64,000 nucleotides of DNA. It comes from Diadema setosum. Lineage: Eukaryota; Echinodermata; Echinoidea; Diadematoida; Diadematidae. The notes beneath the pieces were generated by a model, which worked only from the letters and a program-made list of their open reading frames with translations, did not search any database and was not told the origin of the DNA. The stretch spans positions 36,963,542 through 37,027,541 of the forward strand of contig NC_092694.1 of the NCBI RefSeq assembly GCF_964275005.1. Direction: 5' to 3'. The translations under genes were made by a program, and so were the position numbers. Numbering within the stretch: position 1 is the first letter of the stretch; each line of letters begins with the position of its first letter. Of this stretch, positions 50,521 to 62,384 are shown piece after piece.

Positions 50521-52500
50521 GATGACCCATAACGCAACCCTAGAAGGGATTGACATTAAAGTGATATAATTCCAAAGCAGCATGACAGCACAGACACGCC
50601 TATGAACATGATGATTGTAAACCTTAACATTACGATTGAAAACAATCCGTCTTTCTCTCTAAAATGTTCTTCTATACCGCCTCCTTACGTGTCCTATAAG
50701 CCACTAACAAACAGACCCCCTAGCCCCCCCCCCCCCCAAAAGGGGAAAGTTTGAGGTAAGAGTGGTTGCTAATACATGTAAGGTTCTACATAAGCGCCAC
50801 ACTCTTACGTTGATTCCAAACTAAATGTTTTATCTCCATCCTCTTCCCTCCAAAAACAGGTAACTTTACTAAGAATGTTATAGTAGGTAGTCAAATAGAC
50901 TTGTTAAATTGTTTGCAGTTCACAATGCATTGCTATACCTCTATCATTATTATCATCTTCTGCTAAATGGATGAACTAGGAAATGATGGCATATCAAATA
51001 TTATTTAAGTGGAGAACTTGTTGAACTATAAATTAGATAATCTATTTTATATAACTGCCATTTTCTCTACCTGTGCATGAAGCACACATTAAATGCAGGA
51101 AGGCCACATGCTCCGATATATATGTATGTATATATTATGTATATCACCGTAGATTGCTATTCCATTGCCTTAAATCTTCTGGCAAATGGGTGAACTGGAA
51201 AATCATGGCATATGAAATTAGTGAAGTGGATAATTTTTTAAGCTATAAATGAGTTAATCTCCTTTACACAATTGCCGTTGTGTCTACAGTGCGTACAGCA
51301 CACACTAAATACGTAAAAGTCACTCGCCATGGAATGAAAAATATATTACTTATATGCAAGGAAAATACAATTAAAATTGTATTCCCTTTCCCGAAGAAAC
51401 GGAAAGGGAAATGGATAAAATATACTCTTTTCTTTTTAAGAAGATGAACTTTAAGAAATGTTATTCCAGCAGCATTTATGTTTGTTTTTAAAGGGAAAGT
51501 AAACCCAAAGAGCAATGTGGATTGAGTGAAAGCAGTAATATTAGTAGAACACATCAGTGAAAGTTTGAGGAAAATCGGGCAATCGATGCAAAAGTTATGA
51601 ATTTTTAAAGTTTTGGTGTTGCAACTGCTGGGTAAGGAGACTACTAGAGGTTATGACGTATGAGTGGACTACAATATAAAGAAAATAAAAAGGGAATTCA
51701 ATAAAAATTCATTTTTCATGAAAATTACACATTCCGTCAGCTTGATACTGACATATGTTAGGGGTAGCACTTATTCCCCCTGCTTTCTGAAAGCGGTTAG
51801 TCAAGAACTCTTTCATTTTGCTAGAAAAGTGAATTTTTGTGGAATTCCTTTTATATTTTCTTTATATTGTGGTCCTCTCATACGTCATAACCTCTAGTAG
51901 TCTCCTCATCCAGCGGTTCCAACACCAAAACTTTAAAAATTCATAACTTTTGCATCGATTGTCCGATTTTCCTCAAAATTTCACTGATGTGTTCTACTAA
52001 TGTTACTGATTTTACTCAATCCACATTGCTCTTTGGGTTTGTGTTCCCTTTAAAATAATATATCTTTTTTTTTAATTGAATAAAACACAATTTAATAGTA
52101 CAAATTCTAGCTCTCTCTGCAAATACTAAAATAATAATTTGATTTACAAAATATACTTATATATCTACATAATATAGATATGTTGTGTAGCTATATTTGA
52201 CGAGTGGATAGATACAATATATTACTTTGTGAATTAACGTACTTGCACGGATAAAAAAAGCACACACACACACACACACACACACAACAAACCATCTATT
52301 TGAACTGTAATGACGTAAAAAATTAATGAATGTTTGAATATTTTTACACAACTTATCTAAGTCATAGAAAAGACATATCGTTATTACTGTAGAAAAGCAG
52401 AGAATTATAGAGTAACCATAATTCGAAAACGTGAATCCATAGTGTTAAGAACGAGAAATTAACATTGCCATACCTATAATCTCTGCTGTTTCATTTGCTT
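50520..52500 (+). repeat. noncoding tandem duplication, copy 1
   Basis: Diverged but colinear with 53115-54730. Shared blocks include GACATTAAAGTG, ACTAACAAACAGACCCCC, GAAAGTTTGAGGTAAGA, GCGCCACACTCTTA, AGTGCATTGCTAT-like sequence, TAGGAAATGATG and ATAATCTCTGTT-like sequence. Copy 1 also carries the inserted TTAA element 51492-52049. No coding frame is supported. Confidence 0.7.
51492..52049. mobile_element. TTAA-site foldback element
   Basis: TTAA (51488-51491) then AGGGAAAGTAAACCCAAAGA; the right end GGGTTTGTGTTCCCT is followed by TTAA (52050-52053). Inner arms match the family at 29606-30176. It interrupts copy 1 of the duplication and is absent from copy 2, so it inserted after the duplication. 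Confidence 0.75.
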
Positions 52501-53114
52501 GTAGGTCTATAACTTCAATACGAATTAACTGGTTGTCAGACTTTCGGACAATGTACCAATGAAAAAGCATTTTGCACAAATTTCTTCAAATCGCAATACT
52601 ACATTCACATGCTCAAATTTACAAATCATGTGCAGGCATAAATGGGAACGCCGTATAATTACAAAAGTACAAAGAAAAGAATTGCAAAAAACACACACTC
52701 AAGCATGTGACGGAATCGACAAAAGCTTATGAAATAATGCTACTAAAACTTCTATTAGGTCATTTCTTTTATGTTTGGAAATAATTGTGCAAGTTTCAAT
52801 CTTCTGGAAATATCTGGACTGACATAGAAAGATCTATCATTTTACAGAGGGAATAACATGCAGCATGCACAATTTTTTTCACCGAGGAAATATCAACTCC
52901 CTCAAGACCTGGATGAATACTATGTAGGCCCTACAATTTTTTTATTCCTTACAATACTAATAATATACTTATGACTACCGGGATTTAAAATTGCAAAACT
53001 ATTTCACTGGTTCGTGTATTGCATATGAATATTGCTTTGATTACGAGTTGCAAAGGTATAGATAAATCAAATGCAAACCATGCATTCGTTATACACAAAA
53101 ACATGCGACATTGA

Positions 53115-54730
53115 TAGCCCAGTAGCAACACAATCCTCAATAGGAGGGACTGACATTAAAGTGAAAATATCCCGAGCAGCATGGCAGGACAGACGCGCCT
53201 ATGCATATAAACCTTACCATCAAATAAATCTGTCTTTCTCCTTGAAATTTCCATGTATTCCACTTCCTAACATCGACTAACAAACAGACCCCCAAAAGAA
53301 GAAAGTTTGAGGTAAGAATCGCTGGTAATACATTATGGGGTAAAACTTCTACATTAGCGCCACACTCTTATGTTGATATCAAGTCAAAATGTTTGATTTC
53401 CATCCTTTTCCCTTTATCTACAAACACGTTTAGCAAAAATGCTATAGTATGAAGTCAAATTAGACTTGTTTAGTTGTTTGCCGTTCACAGTGCATTGCTA
53501 TTCCATTGTCATTTGTCTTCTGCCAAACTAGGAAATGATGACAGATCAAAATTGATTTAATAGTTAAGAGGAGAACTTGTTGAGCTATAACATAGGTTAA
53601 TCTACTTTGCGCAATACCCGTTTTCTCTACCAGTGCATTAAGCATGCATGAATTGCATAAAAGCCACTCGCCCCGATAAAAGAAATAAAAACATGTTAGG
53701 TAATACAATGTACGTATAAACAAAGATTCAACTCTAGCTATATAAAATGTACACATTAAAGTTACATTCGTAGACATTTTTCACAATCGCAAATAATTTA
53801 AAACAACCGTGTCTATGTGGGTAGGTTGATGATTCAGAGAAGTATTGTCAGTTTGATAGATGCACGAAAGAAAGGAAAAACATATCACCAAACTGCTGCA
53901 GTGATGATTAATAATCATGGAAGGAACAAAGACACATATTGTGTTAAACATATTTTTGCGATCAAGAATAGTGAATATAGGCGTACAGGTGTAATCTTGA
54001 TCCTACCCACAAAGAGACTGTCTTCATGAATATCAAATTGACACATGCACGGAAAATTAGAATTACAATTACAAACATATTTCCTTTGCCGAAGAAAAGA
54101 GTTAGGTTATCGTAAATTGATACTCTTTTCAGTTTGACGGTGAACTTTATAATATTTCATTCCAGAAGTAAATATGTGTAGATATTTGCTATAAATAATA
54201 TATATTTTTATATATATATTCCTATGCAAAATCGCATTTCAATTGATATATTACGTCTTTGAATAATGAAATGCCGATTGAATTCACATAATATACTTCT
54301 ATATGTATCACACTATATATCATGTAACATTTATATTGCAGCTATAATGACACGTGGAAAGGAAAAATATACTTAAAGAACTTGTTTAAAATAAAACTTA
54401 ATCTATCATTTTTCAATGGATTTAGCGCCTTTTAGTTGAAAGCTCTTCATTGACTGAAATAACTTTAATCTACGTGTACAGATAAAGCACAAAATCTGTG
54501 AATCGTAACGACGTATATACAATAATTTCACTTGTATCTAATTATTTGTGATACATTTTAATCATAATAGAAATCTATTTTTTTTTGTAGATAGAAAAGG
54601 CACAGAATTATCATAATTGACCATTCTCCTCAATCAGAGAGTAATCATAATTCATAAACATGAATCCATAGTAAAGTGCCAAGAACGATAAGCATTTCAA
54701 ACGAATAATCTCTGTTATTTCAGCTGTCCA
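53115..54730 (+). repeat. noncoding tandem duplication, copy 2
   Basis: Partner of 50520-52500, ending about 360 bases from the 3' end of the deaminase reading frame. It may lie in that gene's 3' UTR or flank. Confidence 0.7.
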
Positions 54731-55089
54731 CGAATGAGCATTAAATCTCGCGCACTTCATGAAACAGATTTTCAGATATTTCCTCGAGAGAACTTTGCTC
54801 CTGACGACTACAGTTTCTAGATTTCGGGATGGTCCTTTTCAGTATGAGATTTCAGTACGAGGATCCAATTTTTGATAGCTATCACATTTTGTTTTATATT
54901 GGGAATCTGAACATCTCGCTTGCTGAGTCTGTCAGAAAGCTTCTTGAATTTTGCAGTTATCACCTGAATTATTACCGTTTTGATTTAACTTGTGGTCCTT
55001 ATTCAGGGATAATCTTACGTATTTGCGTGTGTTATATTATTACCACATGGTCATCATCTGTCGTGAGCATTACAGAAAATTATCTCACT

Positions 55090-55776
55090 CTAGCTACCAA
55101 GCACACTATCAAGATAACTTCCCTGCAGACGATCGTTCTCGCTGCGCCAATTGCCATATCTAGTCCCGAAACGTAAATTGTGTAGTGTATTTTTAGCAGT
55201 TTCTTGACCTGGCTCTCCACGATGGGCAGACACCAGCGACAACAAGTCAATTAAGTTTTTCCACTCGGCTTCATCAAAGCTTTTAAGCTCGAATCTTCCA
55301 CTTTTCTTCAGTTTTTGTAACCCGCATGCATTAGAATCGGAGGAATTGTGTGTTCTATAGAGGCCTGCAAAGACAATTTCATGCTTTCTACCTACCTCGG
55401 GTGGAGGCAGCTTTTCCAATAATTTATTGCAGCATTCATGATTAGTTTCACTGCACGGGGAGTAGCTGATGAAGATCTTGATGTGTCCTTCAAGTGGTTT
55501 CTCATCTTTACGTTTCTTTTCTTCAAACCAGTCGAGAAGACGCTCCTCTGCATGTTTCTCTAAATTCTTTTTCATTACAACATGAACACTCCCTTTTTGT
55601 GTTGTAACAATACAAATGGCAATAGTTTCTTTTGGCCATTCGACCCTATCTACTTCTTTGTTATCTTTATCTTTTGAGGGAATTAACTTGCTCTTGATAT
55701 AAGTCTCCAGAATTGTTTCGCAGGTGTAATTAGTGAGATCATCGATGTCATATTCCTCTGTATTTGTTCCTGCCAT
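55090..55776 (-). CDS. AID/APOBEC-like cytidine deaminase, single exon
   Basis: A 228-residue intact reading frame. The zinc-binding signature of AID/APOBEC-type deaminases is present: H75-A-E77 (EKHAEERLLDWF), then SPCSETNHEC with P107-C108 and C115 as the likely second cysteine ligand (C108-x6-C115, a wider spacing than the usual C-x2-4-C). E77 would be the proton shuttle. The following FAGLYR (136-141), GLQKLKKSG (152-160) and FDEAEWKNLIDLL (167-179) match the LYR..GL..L...G pattern and tryptophan of the family's C-terminal half. Acidic N-terminus, no signal peptide or membrane segment. Family members deaminate cytosine in single-stranded nucleic acid; echinoderm AID-like genes have been reported as immune-related. 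Substrate here is unknown. The start ATG directly follows CTCAACAG, a possible splice acceptor, so a 5' UTR intron may exist. tRNA or bacterial-type deaminase is less likely given the C-terminal motifs. Confidence 0.8.
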   Translation of the reverse strand: MAGTNTEEYDIDDLTNYTCETILETYIKSKLIPSKDKDNKEVDRVEWPKETIAICIVTTQKGSVHVVMKKNLEKHAEERLLDWFEEKKRKDEKPLEGHIKIFISYSPCSETNHECCNKLLEKLPPPEVGRKHEIVFAGLYRTHNSSDSNACGLQKLKKSGRFELKSFDEAEWKNLIDLLSLVSAHRGEPGQETAKNTLHNLRFGTRYGNWRSENDRLQGSYLDSVLGS

Positions 55777-56046
55777 CTGTTGAGGAACACGTGCATCAAA
55801 AGTGACAAGAAAAGTATCAAGAATTTATCTTTTATATGCATCACTATATTATTCTTCCTCTAAATTTATAAGATGCAATCGTGTTGCTACAGGTATACTG
55901 TCACGTGACCGAAAGACCTACCTGCCTGTGATGACATTAACATGTTTACCGCAATACAGAGCGTTTAATTTGTCACATCAAGCACATGGCCCCTTCGGCA
56001 AAGCAAGAACCTTTTTGTATATGTAAAATGTATGTATGTATATATC
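55777..56046. other. upstream flank of the deaminase gene
   Basis: No TATA box was recognised. A GTCACGTGAC palindrome at 55901-55910 contains a canonical CACGTG E-box about 130 bases upstream of the start codon and is the only regulatory-looking site noted. Confidence 0.35.
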
Positions 56047-57573
56047 AGGGCCCCACAGTAAGATTTATTTTGGTGGCCAGATCGGACCACCAAAATCATT
56101 GATTTTTATTTTTTGGTGGCCCGAAAGCAAAATCTAGTGGGCCCCTCCCCCCCCCCAAAAAAAAAAGAAAATCAAGAAAAACAAAAGAAAAACTAAATCG
56201 CTCCTACTAAAAATTGAAAAATGAATATTAAGTATTACTGCAGTGATACAAGTACCATGTCTAAAATAAATGAATAGAAAATTCAATCATCTTACCGTTA
56301 TTCTGAGTTCTAAGAATTAACAAATAGGCTTACAGATTATTATAACAGTTGATGCCTATTTATAGGCGGTCAAAACTTACGTTTGACATGAGAAAGTGGG
56401 AGCATTTGCAGACATTTGTAAACATCCGACATTTTGTTTTGGCATTGTAAAGAGCCGAAAGTTACCGTTATTCATTTCTGATTGTAAAAGCATTCATCCA
56501 ACATTTACTAGTATTTTAACACCTTACGGAGCCGAATGTTACCATTAATCATTTTCAAATGTAAAAGCAAACAACTGACATTCATTTTAGCATCTTACTG
56601 AGCTGAATGTTATCCGTTTTCATTTCCGAACGTGAAAGCAAACATCCGCTATTTATTTTAGCATCTAACTGAGCCGGCAGATACGGTTAATCATTTCCAA
56701 ATGTAAAAGCAACAATGTGTTATTTATTCTAGCATCAATTCAATCAATTCAATTCAATTTTTATTTTCCACTCATGGGGTGGAACAAAATTCATTTTAGC
56801 ATCTTCCGGAGCTGAATTTAACTGCTATTTACTTTCGAACGTGAAAGCGAACATCCGGCATTTATTTTATCATCGTACGGAGTTGAATATTATTGTTATT
56901 CATTTCCGAACGTCAAAGCAAATATCTGACATTTATTTTAGCATCTTCCGGGGTTGAATATTGTTGTTATTTATATTCGAACATGAAAGCAAACATCAGT
57001 TATTTATCTTATCATCGTACGGATTTGAATATCATTTTTATTCATTTCCAAACGTCTAAGGCTTCATTCGACATCTACTTTAGCATCTTCCGGAGCTGAA
57101 TTTTATTGCTATTTACTTTCGATTGTAAAACCAAACATCTGGCAATTATTTTATCATCTTATGGAGTTGTATATTATAATTATTCATTTCCGAATTTCAA
57201 AGCAAACATTCGACATTTATTTCAGCATCTTTCGGAGCCGAATGTTATCCTTATTAATTTCCGAACGCAAAATCAAATAACTGACATTAATTTTAGCACC
57301 GTACGGAGGTGAATCTTACCGTTATTCATTTCTTCAAGTATCAACAAACATCCGACATTTATTTTAGTATCATACGAAGCCGAATATTACCGTTGATATT
57401 TATTTCCAAAATTTAAAGCAAACATCTGACATTTATTTTAGCATCTTACGGAACCGATTGTTACCGCTGTCCATTTCCAAAAGTAAAGGCAAACATCCAT
57501 ATTTTTTTTTTTTTTGATGGCCTGATGGGACCACCAAAATCTTCATTTCTGAAATTTTAAGTAAGTGTCGAGC
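56047..57573. mobile_element. inverted-repeat transposon filled with a ~72-base satellite
   Basis: The left end CAGGGCCCCACAGTAAG with GGTGGCC..GACCACCAAAATC is matched in reverse at the right by GGGACCACCAAAATCTTCAT and TAAGTGTCGAGCCCT. Flanks are TATA-rich. The interior 56400-57510 is about fifteen diverged tandem units. Superfamily not settled. Confidence 0.6.
56400..57510 (+). repeat. ~72-base satellite array
   Basis: Units read AACATCCGACATTTATTTTA then GCATCTTACGGAGCCGAATG, then TTACCGTTATTCATTTCC and GAACGTAAAAGCA. Spacing is 68-76 bases between successive GCATCTT positions. Short frames within it are repeat artefacts. Confidence 0.85.
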
Positions 57574-57577
57574 CCTT

Positions 57578-57584
<7 letters not shown>

Positions 57585-57652
<68 letters not shown>
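57585..57652 (+). repeat. (CA)n(TA)n microsatellite
   Basis: CA units followed by a long TA run, directly beside the right end of the preceding transposon. Confidence 0.95.
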
Positions 57653-57656
<4 letters not shown>

Positions 57657-58177
57657 TATCACTCCTTATTGTTATGTAAGTTCATGTCTCCGTACCCGTC
57701 AGTAGCGTCCCTGACATTGTCATTGTCCCTGTCATTTCTGCTTTGTATCTTCATCCATCATAATTTCGTATATTACTGCATATCATATACATTTCTGTCA
57801 TAGGGCACACTCGCCACAAGTTTTGTACTTCTAGAAATGTTAAGCTGGCATATATTAAAAAAATGACCATCTCATTATCGGTACTTAGGTTGTGCTCATC
57901 GTATGATTTACATCTAGTATGACACTCCCGCTAATCGATGTGCATAGAAACAAACCAACTTAAATGATTGTTTGCCCGTATATCATATCGTTCATTTTCT
58001 TTCACTTTTATTTCATTACGTTCAAAATATCTTTTGAATTGTTACGTTTTCCGATTTTTGTCTTCTTCATTAATTGTGTAATCCCTACATGTAGACACCA
58101 CAACATGAACTTATCTTTTAGCTTTATTTCGTTCTTTCACTCACATTTGCGGAAGAAGCGGATAGGGAACCCGTTCG

Positions 58178-58366
58178 GTGAAACAGAAACAATCTCTAAA
58201 TTGTGATTGGCGTCCTGCCGAAGAGAGCACCCGAGTACGAAAACAGGCTGTTACCAAAAGTTCAAATCCAGATGTTGCAAGAAGGTACTTGAAGTCTGTG
58301 GAAGAGCATAAGTCAGAATGTCACCAATTGTTATGTTTGTCGCATCATCTGCCTATAAACCAGAAG
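58178..58366 (+). other. unrecognised exon-like open segment A
   Basis: One frame is open with ordinary, mixed amino-acid composition (DWRPAEESTRVRKQAV, DVARRYLKSVEEHKSECHQL) and ends CAGAAG|gtgcat, a possible donor. It differs from the simple-sequence frames around it. I do not recognise the family. It could be an exon of a gene, part of a decayed gene, or chance. Confidence 0.3.
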
Positions 58367-58396
58367 GTGCATTATTCATTAGAACAATTTTTGTAG

Positions 58397-58564
58397 TTCT
58401 AAAAACTTGGATGTAAAATCTTATTTACGGGGACTAGTTGTTGGCATTGTATGCTATCCCAACTATTCTGAGAGTAGTATACGTGAGTCCGCCGATGCTC
58501 AGAAAACAACCGAGCGGAAAAACACAAAAGCAATGGTGGGTGTGAAGAAACCCATTAAGTCAAA
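58397..58564 (+). other. unrecognised exon-like open segment B
   Basis: After TTTTTGTAG (a short pyrimidine-rich acceptor-like site) one frame stays open to a gtaagg donor-like site (SKNLDVKSYLRGLVVGIVCY and a Lys-rich, charged tail). The phase does not join segment A or the segment at 60839 directly. Either exons are missing (the N gap lies just beyond) or the gene is degenerate. Confidence 0.3.
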
Positions 58565-58829
58565 GTAAGGCTCCTTTTCCCTCTCGTGAGAAAAAAAAAG
58601 AGTTTATAATAATATTGTCACCTTCAACAATTTTGCCATAATATTAAGGCAGATGTCATAGTTTGAGTATATGACAGTAACTGCCGATCATCAATATCAT
58701 AATATGTCACTATCAACAATGTTTTGCAGACATTATCTTCACAACTAAGTCTTGGAATTTGCACTAGAATGTATGTAGAACATATTTATGTCCAGGAGAC
58801 CACATAATTCTGCTAAAAATTACAGCAAG

Positions 58830-58929
58830 NNNNNNNNNNNNNNNNNNNNNNNNNNNNNNNNNNNNNNNNNNNNNNNNNNNNNNNNNNNNNNNNNNNNNNN
58901 NNNNNNNNNNNNNNNNNNNNNNNNNNNNN
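58830..58929. other. assembly gap (100 N)
   Basis: Exactly 100 N, the conventional size for a gap of unknown length. Sequence order across it is less certain. Confidence 0.99.
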
Positions 58930-60838
58930 ATGTGTATATGTTTTTATTTTATATCAATCATTTTCACATTTGGCACAAAGGAAAAGGAAGTCAACCTTCA
59001 TTATTTGTTATGGTTAAAATTTCTCAAGGTCAACATGTGGGGGCGCTATTCATTACAATATAAAGAAACATATGAAACCTATGTATTGCTTGGGATAGGT
59101 ACAAATATTGGTATCACATCTAATATTTCCATAATATTGGATTTCTGAGTTTGCAGATTGATAATATTATCAACAAGTGATATTACAGGCAAAGCTTGTG
59201 TGATAATGTCACAAAATAAAAGGGTAGTCTTTGGAAAATGCTGTATTTTAGATTATTTCTATTATATGTATTGTTTGATGCCTACGTCACATAAAAATAA
59301 AGGAAATAATAAGAAGACCATTTCAGGGTAATATTTGACCATAATTACTTCACATTTTGGTCCTTCAGCAAATTACAGCCAAGAAAACCCTCATTTCATT
59401 CATTATTATATTGTTGATTGAAATTTGAACAGAAAAACATGCAAAATCTGATGAACATGGTTGTCAGTTTACGGTTGCCATGGCAACCAGCAATATCAGA
59501 CATAGCTAAATTATATATCAAAATGTTCGCAATAAGATTTTAGGAAAAGTCACCAAATTTGGTTGAAATCGGGTAAAGGGTGTAGGAGTGGCGAACGAAA
59601 ATTTGGTAGGGGGGCACAATGTGCCCCCCCCCCCCCTTGGGCTTTATAGGGTTAAAGAAGCATTTGTCGATATTTTTTACGGGTATTCATCTTTATACTC
59701 GATTCCTTCCCCCATTGCATTTTAAAACACATGACATAAAATTTTTATCAAGGATAGCTGTTGAGAGGGAAAATTCAGATTTGTGTCACATAATTATCCA
59801 TTCACTACCTTCATGAATCAGAATGTTGAGCACTGACCATTGTTATTGGGCCACCATGGCATGGTAGGCGAACTAATCTTGAATTCCGTTGAATGGGCCT
59901 CTTCTTGGTAAGACAGAGGGTCAGAAGATTGGTTTAATTATAAACATAAATCTAATTTAGTCACAACGTAAAATGTTTTGTGAAAGAAAATGTATACACT
60001 ATGTACATGCAACTTGAAGCTGTAATTCATGTGATTGTGATTTTCAGATGCAGATTTGCGACAGGCTGGAGAAGGTCAAGATCAAAATATCGAGAGTGAT
60101 AACAGACAGTCAAACACTAGTCTTATCCTGTTATAAATGAAGACACAAAAGGTACACATCTTTCAACAAATGATACACAAAAACCTACATTAGAATAGTG
60201 AACTACAAGCTAGGGTATTCCCATACAGGTATCGCTCAGCAGATAGTAGAAACCGTTATTGTGAAAAAATGTCCCGCATTTTTACTTATCTTTATTAAAA
60301 AATCAAATAAATCTCGAAAAATGATTGCTTTTTCCCTAAACGAGCTGTTGCAGAGGAGACTCAGTGAAAACTTGCTGACGTTTCAAAATAAGTGTCTCTC
60401 TCTCTCTCTCACGCATATTTTCGTCATTCATAGCGCCTTTTATTATAGCGAGCAAGTATTCCAGAAAAATTATCAGTAAATATTTTCCAGTGGATTCACC
60501 CTCCCCCCCCCCCCCCCCCCCCCCCCCCGTACTTGCTGATGTGTTCCTATTTCTGCCTTGATCAACAGTTGCTCGGCAACTTAATTTGTAAAAAAAGAAA
60601 TCCAATGTCAAACGACATTGACATACATGCATTTAAACTTGGGCACACATGCAGCACTACCGCTGGCCTTGCCTAGACGACTTAAAAACATAACACAAAC
60701 TATAGCTTTGTATAACAAAATGCCCTGTCCTGATGCTGTAGCATGTGAATCGCTGCCCCTCCTCCCCCCCCCCCCCCCCTCCAAAAAAAAAAAAAATACA
60801 CGGGTAAACCTTTCAGGTGAATGGTATATCTATTTCAG

Positions 60839-60987
60839 TTTCAGAAGACACAAGTTCAGAAGCTGCAGATGCTGATCTCGACATATCTGACGAAGATTAC
60901 GCACCAGACGTAGAAGATGTCAGTGATGGGGGTAGTTCCTCTTCTGATAATGATGCCAGACAACCGTCTCAAAACTCAATGACATAG
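60839..60987 (+). other. unrecognised terminal-exon-like segment
   Basis: A TATTTCAG acceptor-like site is followed by an open frame of about 48 residues, acidic and serine-rich (SEDTSSEAADADLDISDEDY, SDGGSSSSDNDA), ending in TAG at 60985-60987. An AATAAA follows at 61001-61006. This looks like the last exon of a nuclear-type disordered acidic tail. Its upstream exons are not clear. Family unknown. Confidence 0.4.
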
Positions 60988-61000
60988 AACAGGCGTGATG

Positions 61001-61006
61001 AATAAA
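61001..61006 (+). terminator. polyadenylation signal candidate
   Basis: AATAAA 14 bases after the stop codon of the acidic terminal-exon-like segment. Confidence 0.35.
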
Positions 61007-61188
61007 TAGAGCATAGACAATGATTCTGCATTTCATTCTTAAAGTGATGTACAGTTTGCCGATACATTAGGCAAACTCTGTTGTTGTGATCACAGTCGGT
61101 GTGATTCTGTAAGCAAATTTGTGACTCCAAAAATGATTATGTTTTTGCTGATCACTTTGATACCTTCTTGGAAGAACAGGAATATATC

Positions 61189-61357
61189 GGGGGTGTTTCA
61201 TCTAAGTTTGTCGGTGCTGACAAGTTGTTATCACTGACAATTTTAGTGAAATCCTTCATTTTGATTGGCTGAAAATACTGGTCACTGACAGTTACTATGG
61301 TAACCGTCAGTGAAAGACAATTTGTCAGCGACGACAAACTTTGATGAGACATCCCCC
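61189..61357. mobile_element. 169-base inverted-repeat miniature element
   Basis: Starts GGGGGTGTTTCATCTAAGTT and ends AACTTTGATGAGACATCCCCC-like. The inner arms (TTGTCGGTGCTGACAA, TTGTCAGCGACGACAA) also pair. Noncoding. Confidence 0.65.
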
Positions 61358-61501
61358 TGAACAATAAAATGCATTGAATTTAAAGGGATGGTACAGTATT
61401 GGTGGAGATGAGAATTAGGCTTTTAACTTTTTGCAAGATACGAAGAAAACAGTTATGATATAGTACAGAGCATATTATTTTAAGAGGAATTCAAAGTTTA
61501 A

Positions 61502-62015
61502 CTCTTTATGTGCCATGGTGGAAACCCCCTGTGTGCCACGTTATTCCGAGACACGAAGGTAGTCATGCTTTGAGAAAGAATTCCGTTTTTCTAATTTGTA
61601 TAACCTCTTCAAATTTCTGTTAGGATGGGCGTAATAGTACTTAGTAGGCAAAGTTAAAGAGGAATGTCAAACTTTGTTTCGATATAAATTGTATGACGAA
61701 TCTATTCTAAATTTCTCTTTCGAATGACCAGTTGCTACATTACTGTAAAGGCATGACTTCTGCACATAAAACCGTGACAGAAACTTAGAATGTACGAGCA
61801 AATCTAGTTGGGAACACCGCTTGATAGTCAATCATTATAGAATGCAAGCCGTGTATGAGAGAAACAAAAGCACGAAAAACGCTTTCATTGTGCCGCGGGA
61901 TTAGCAGTGATTAGGGATTTATCGATCGGTTTTGGCGGCTTTGGTTGTTAAGCAGAATATGCGAAGTTGGCACGCCGTCGACTGAGCCGGACGTGCGAAC
62001 GTGGCACATAAAGAG
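61502..62015. mobile_element. piggyBac-like miniature element, nested
   Basis: The ends CTCTTTATGTGCCA and TGGCACATAAAGAG are perfect 14-base inverted repeats between TTAA sites at 61498-61501 and 62016-62019. Nested within the preceding element. No transposase frame. Confidence 0.75.
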
Positions 62016-62019
62016 TTAA

Positions 62020-62384
62020 AGGTTCTGTTTACCTTTGGGAACAGTGATTTAAAAAAATTTCAAGATATGACATTTAATGTATATGTGTAGGTCTGTTGTA
62101 CCACAAAACATCCTATCATACATGTATAAAATTTTTGCGATAAAGCCTGAAAATTAAGGAGATATTTGTATTTTTGCCAATAAACCGTAAATGTAGACAG
62201 TCTAGTCTGGAAACATTTTTATTATAACTATTGTTCACATTTTGTATATTTACAATACTTAACATCAATTTTACCGATTCAAATTTTGACAGTCATTGTT
62301 TCTATCCCTTACTCACATTTTAGAACTATTTTAAAGCACTAATGCTGTTTTTGTTGTTTCATCTGCAAATGGTAAATTACGTCT
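62020..62384 (+). mobile_element. TTAA-type element, nested
   Basis: AGGTTCTGTTTACCTTTGG to GGTAAATTACGTCT, between TTAA sites 62016-62019 and 62385-62388. It belongs to the family at 30430-30835. Confidence 0.65.

Noticed and set aside
54829-55176. A 115-residue + strand frame overlapping the deaminase end
   Set aside because: No family resemblance; it overlaps the well-supported minus-strand deaminase frame.
60048-60150. A possible internal exon between TTTTCAG and GGTACAC
   Set aside because: All three frames contain a stop, so it cannot be an internal coding exon; it could at most be untranslated or a short alternative end.
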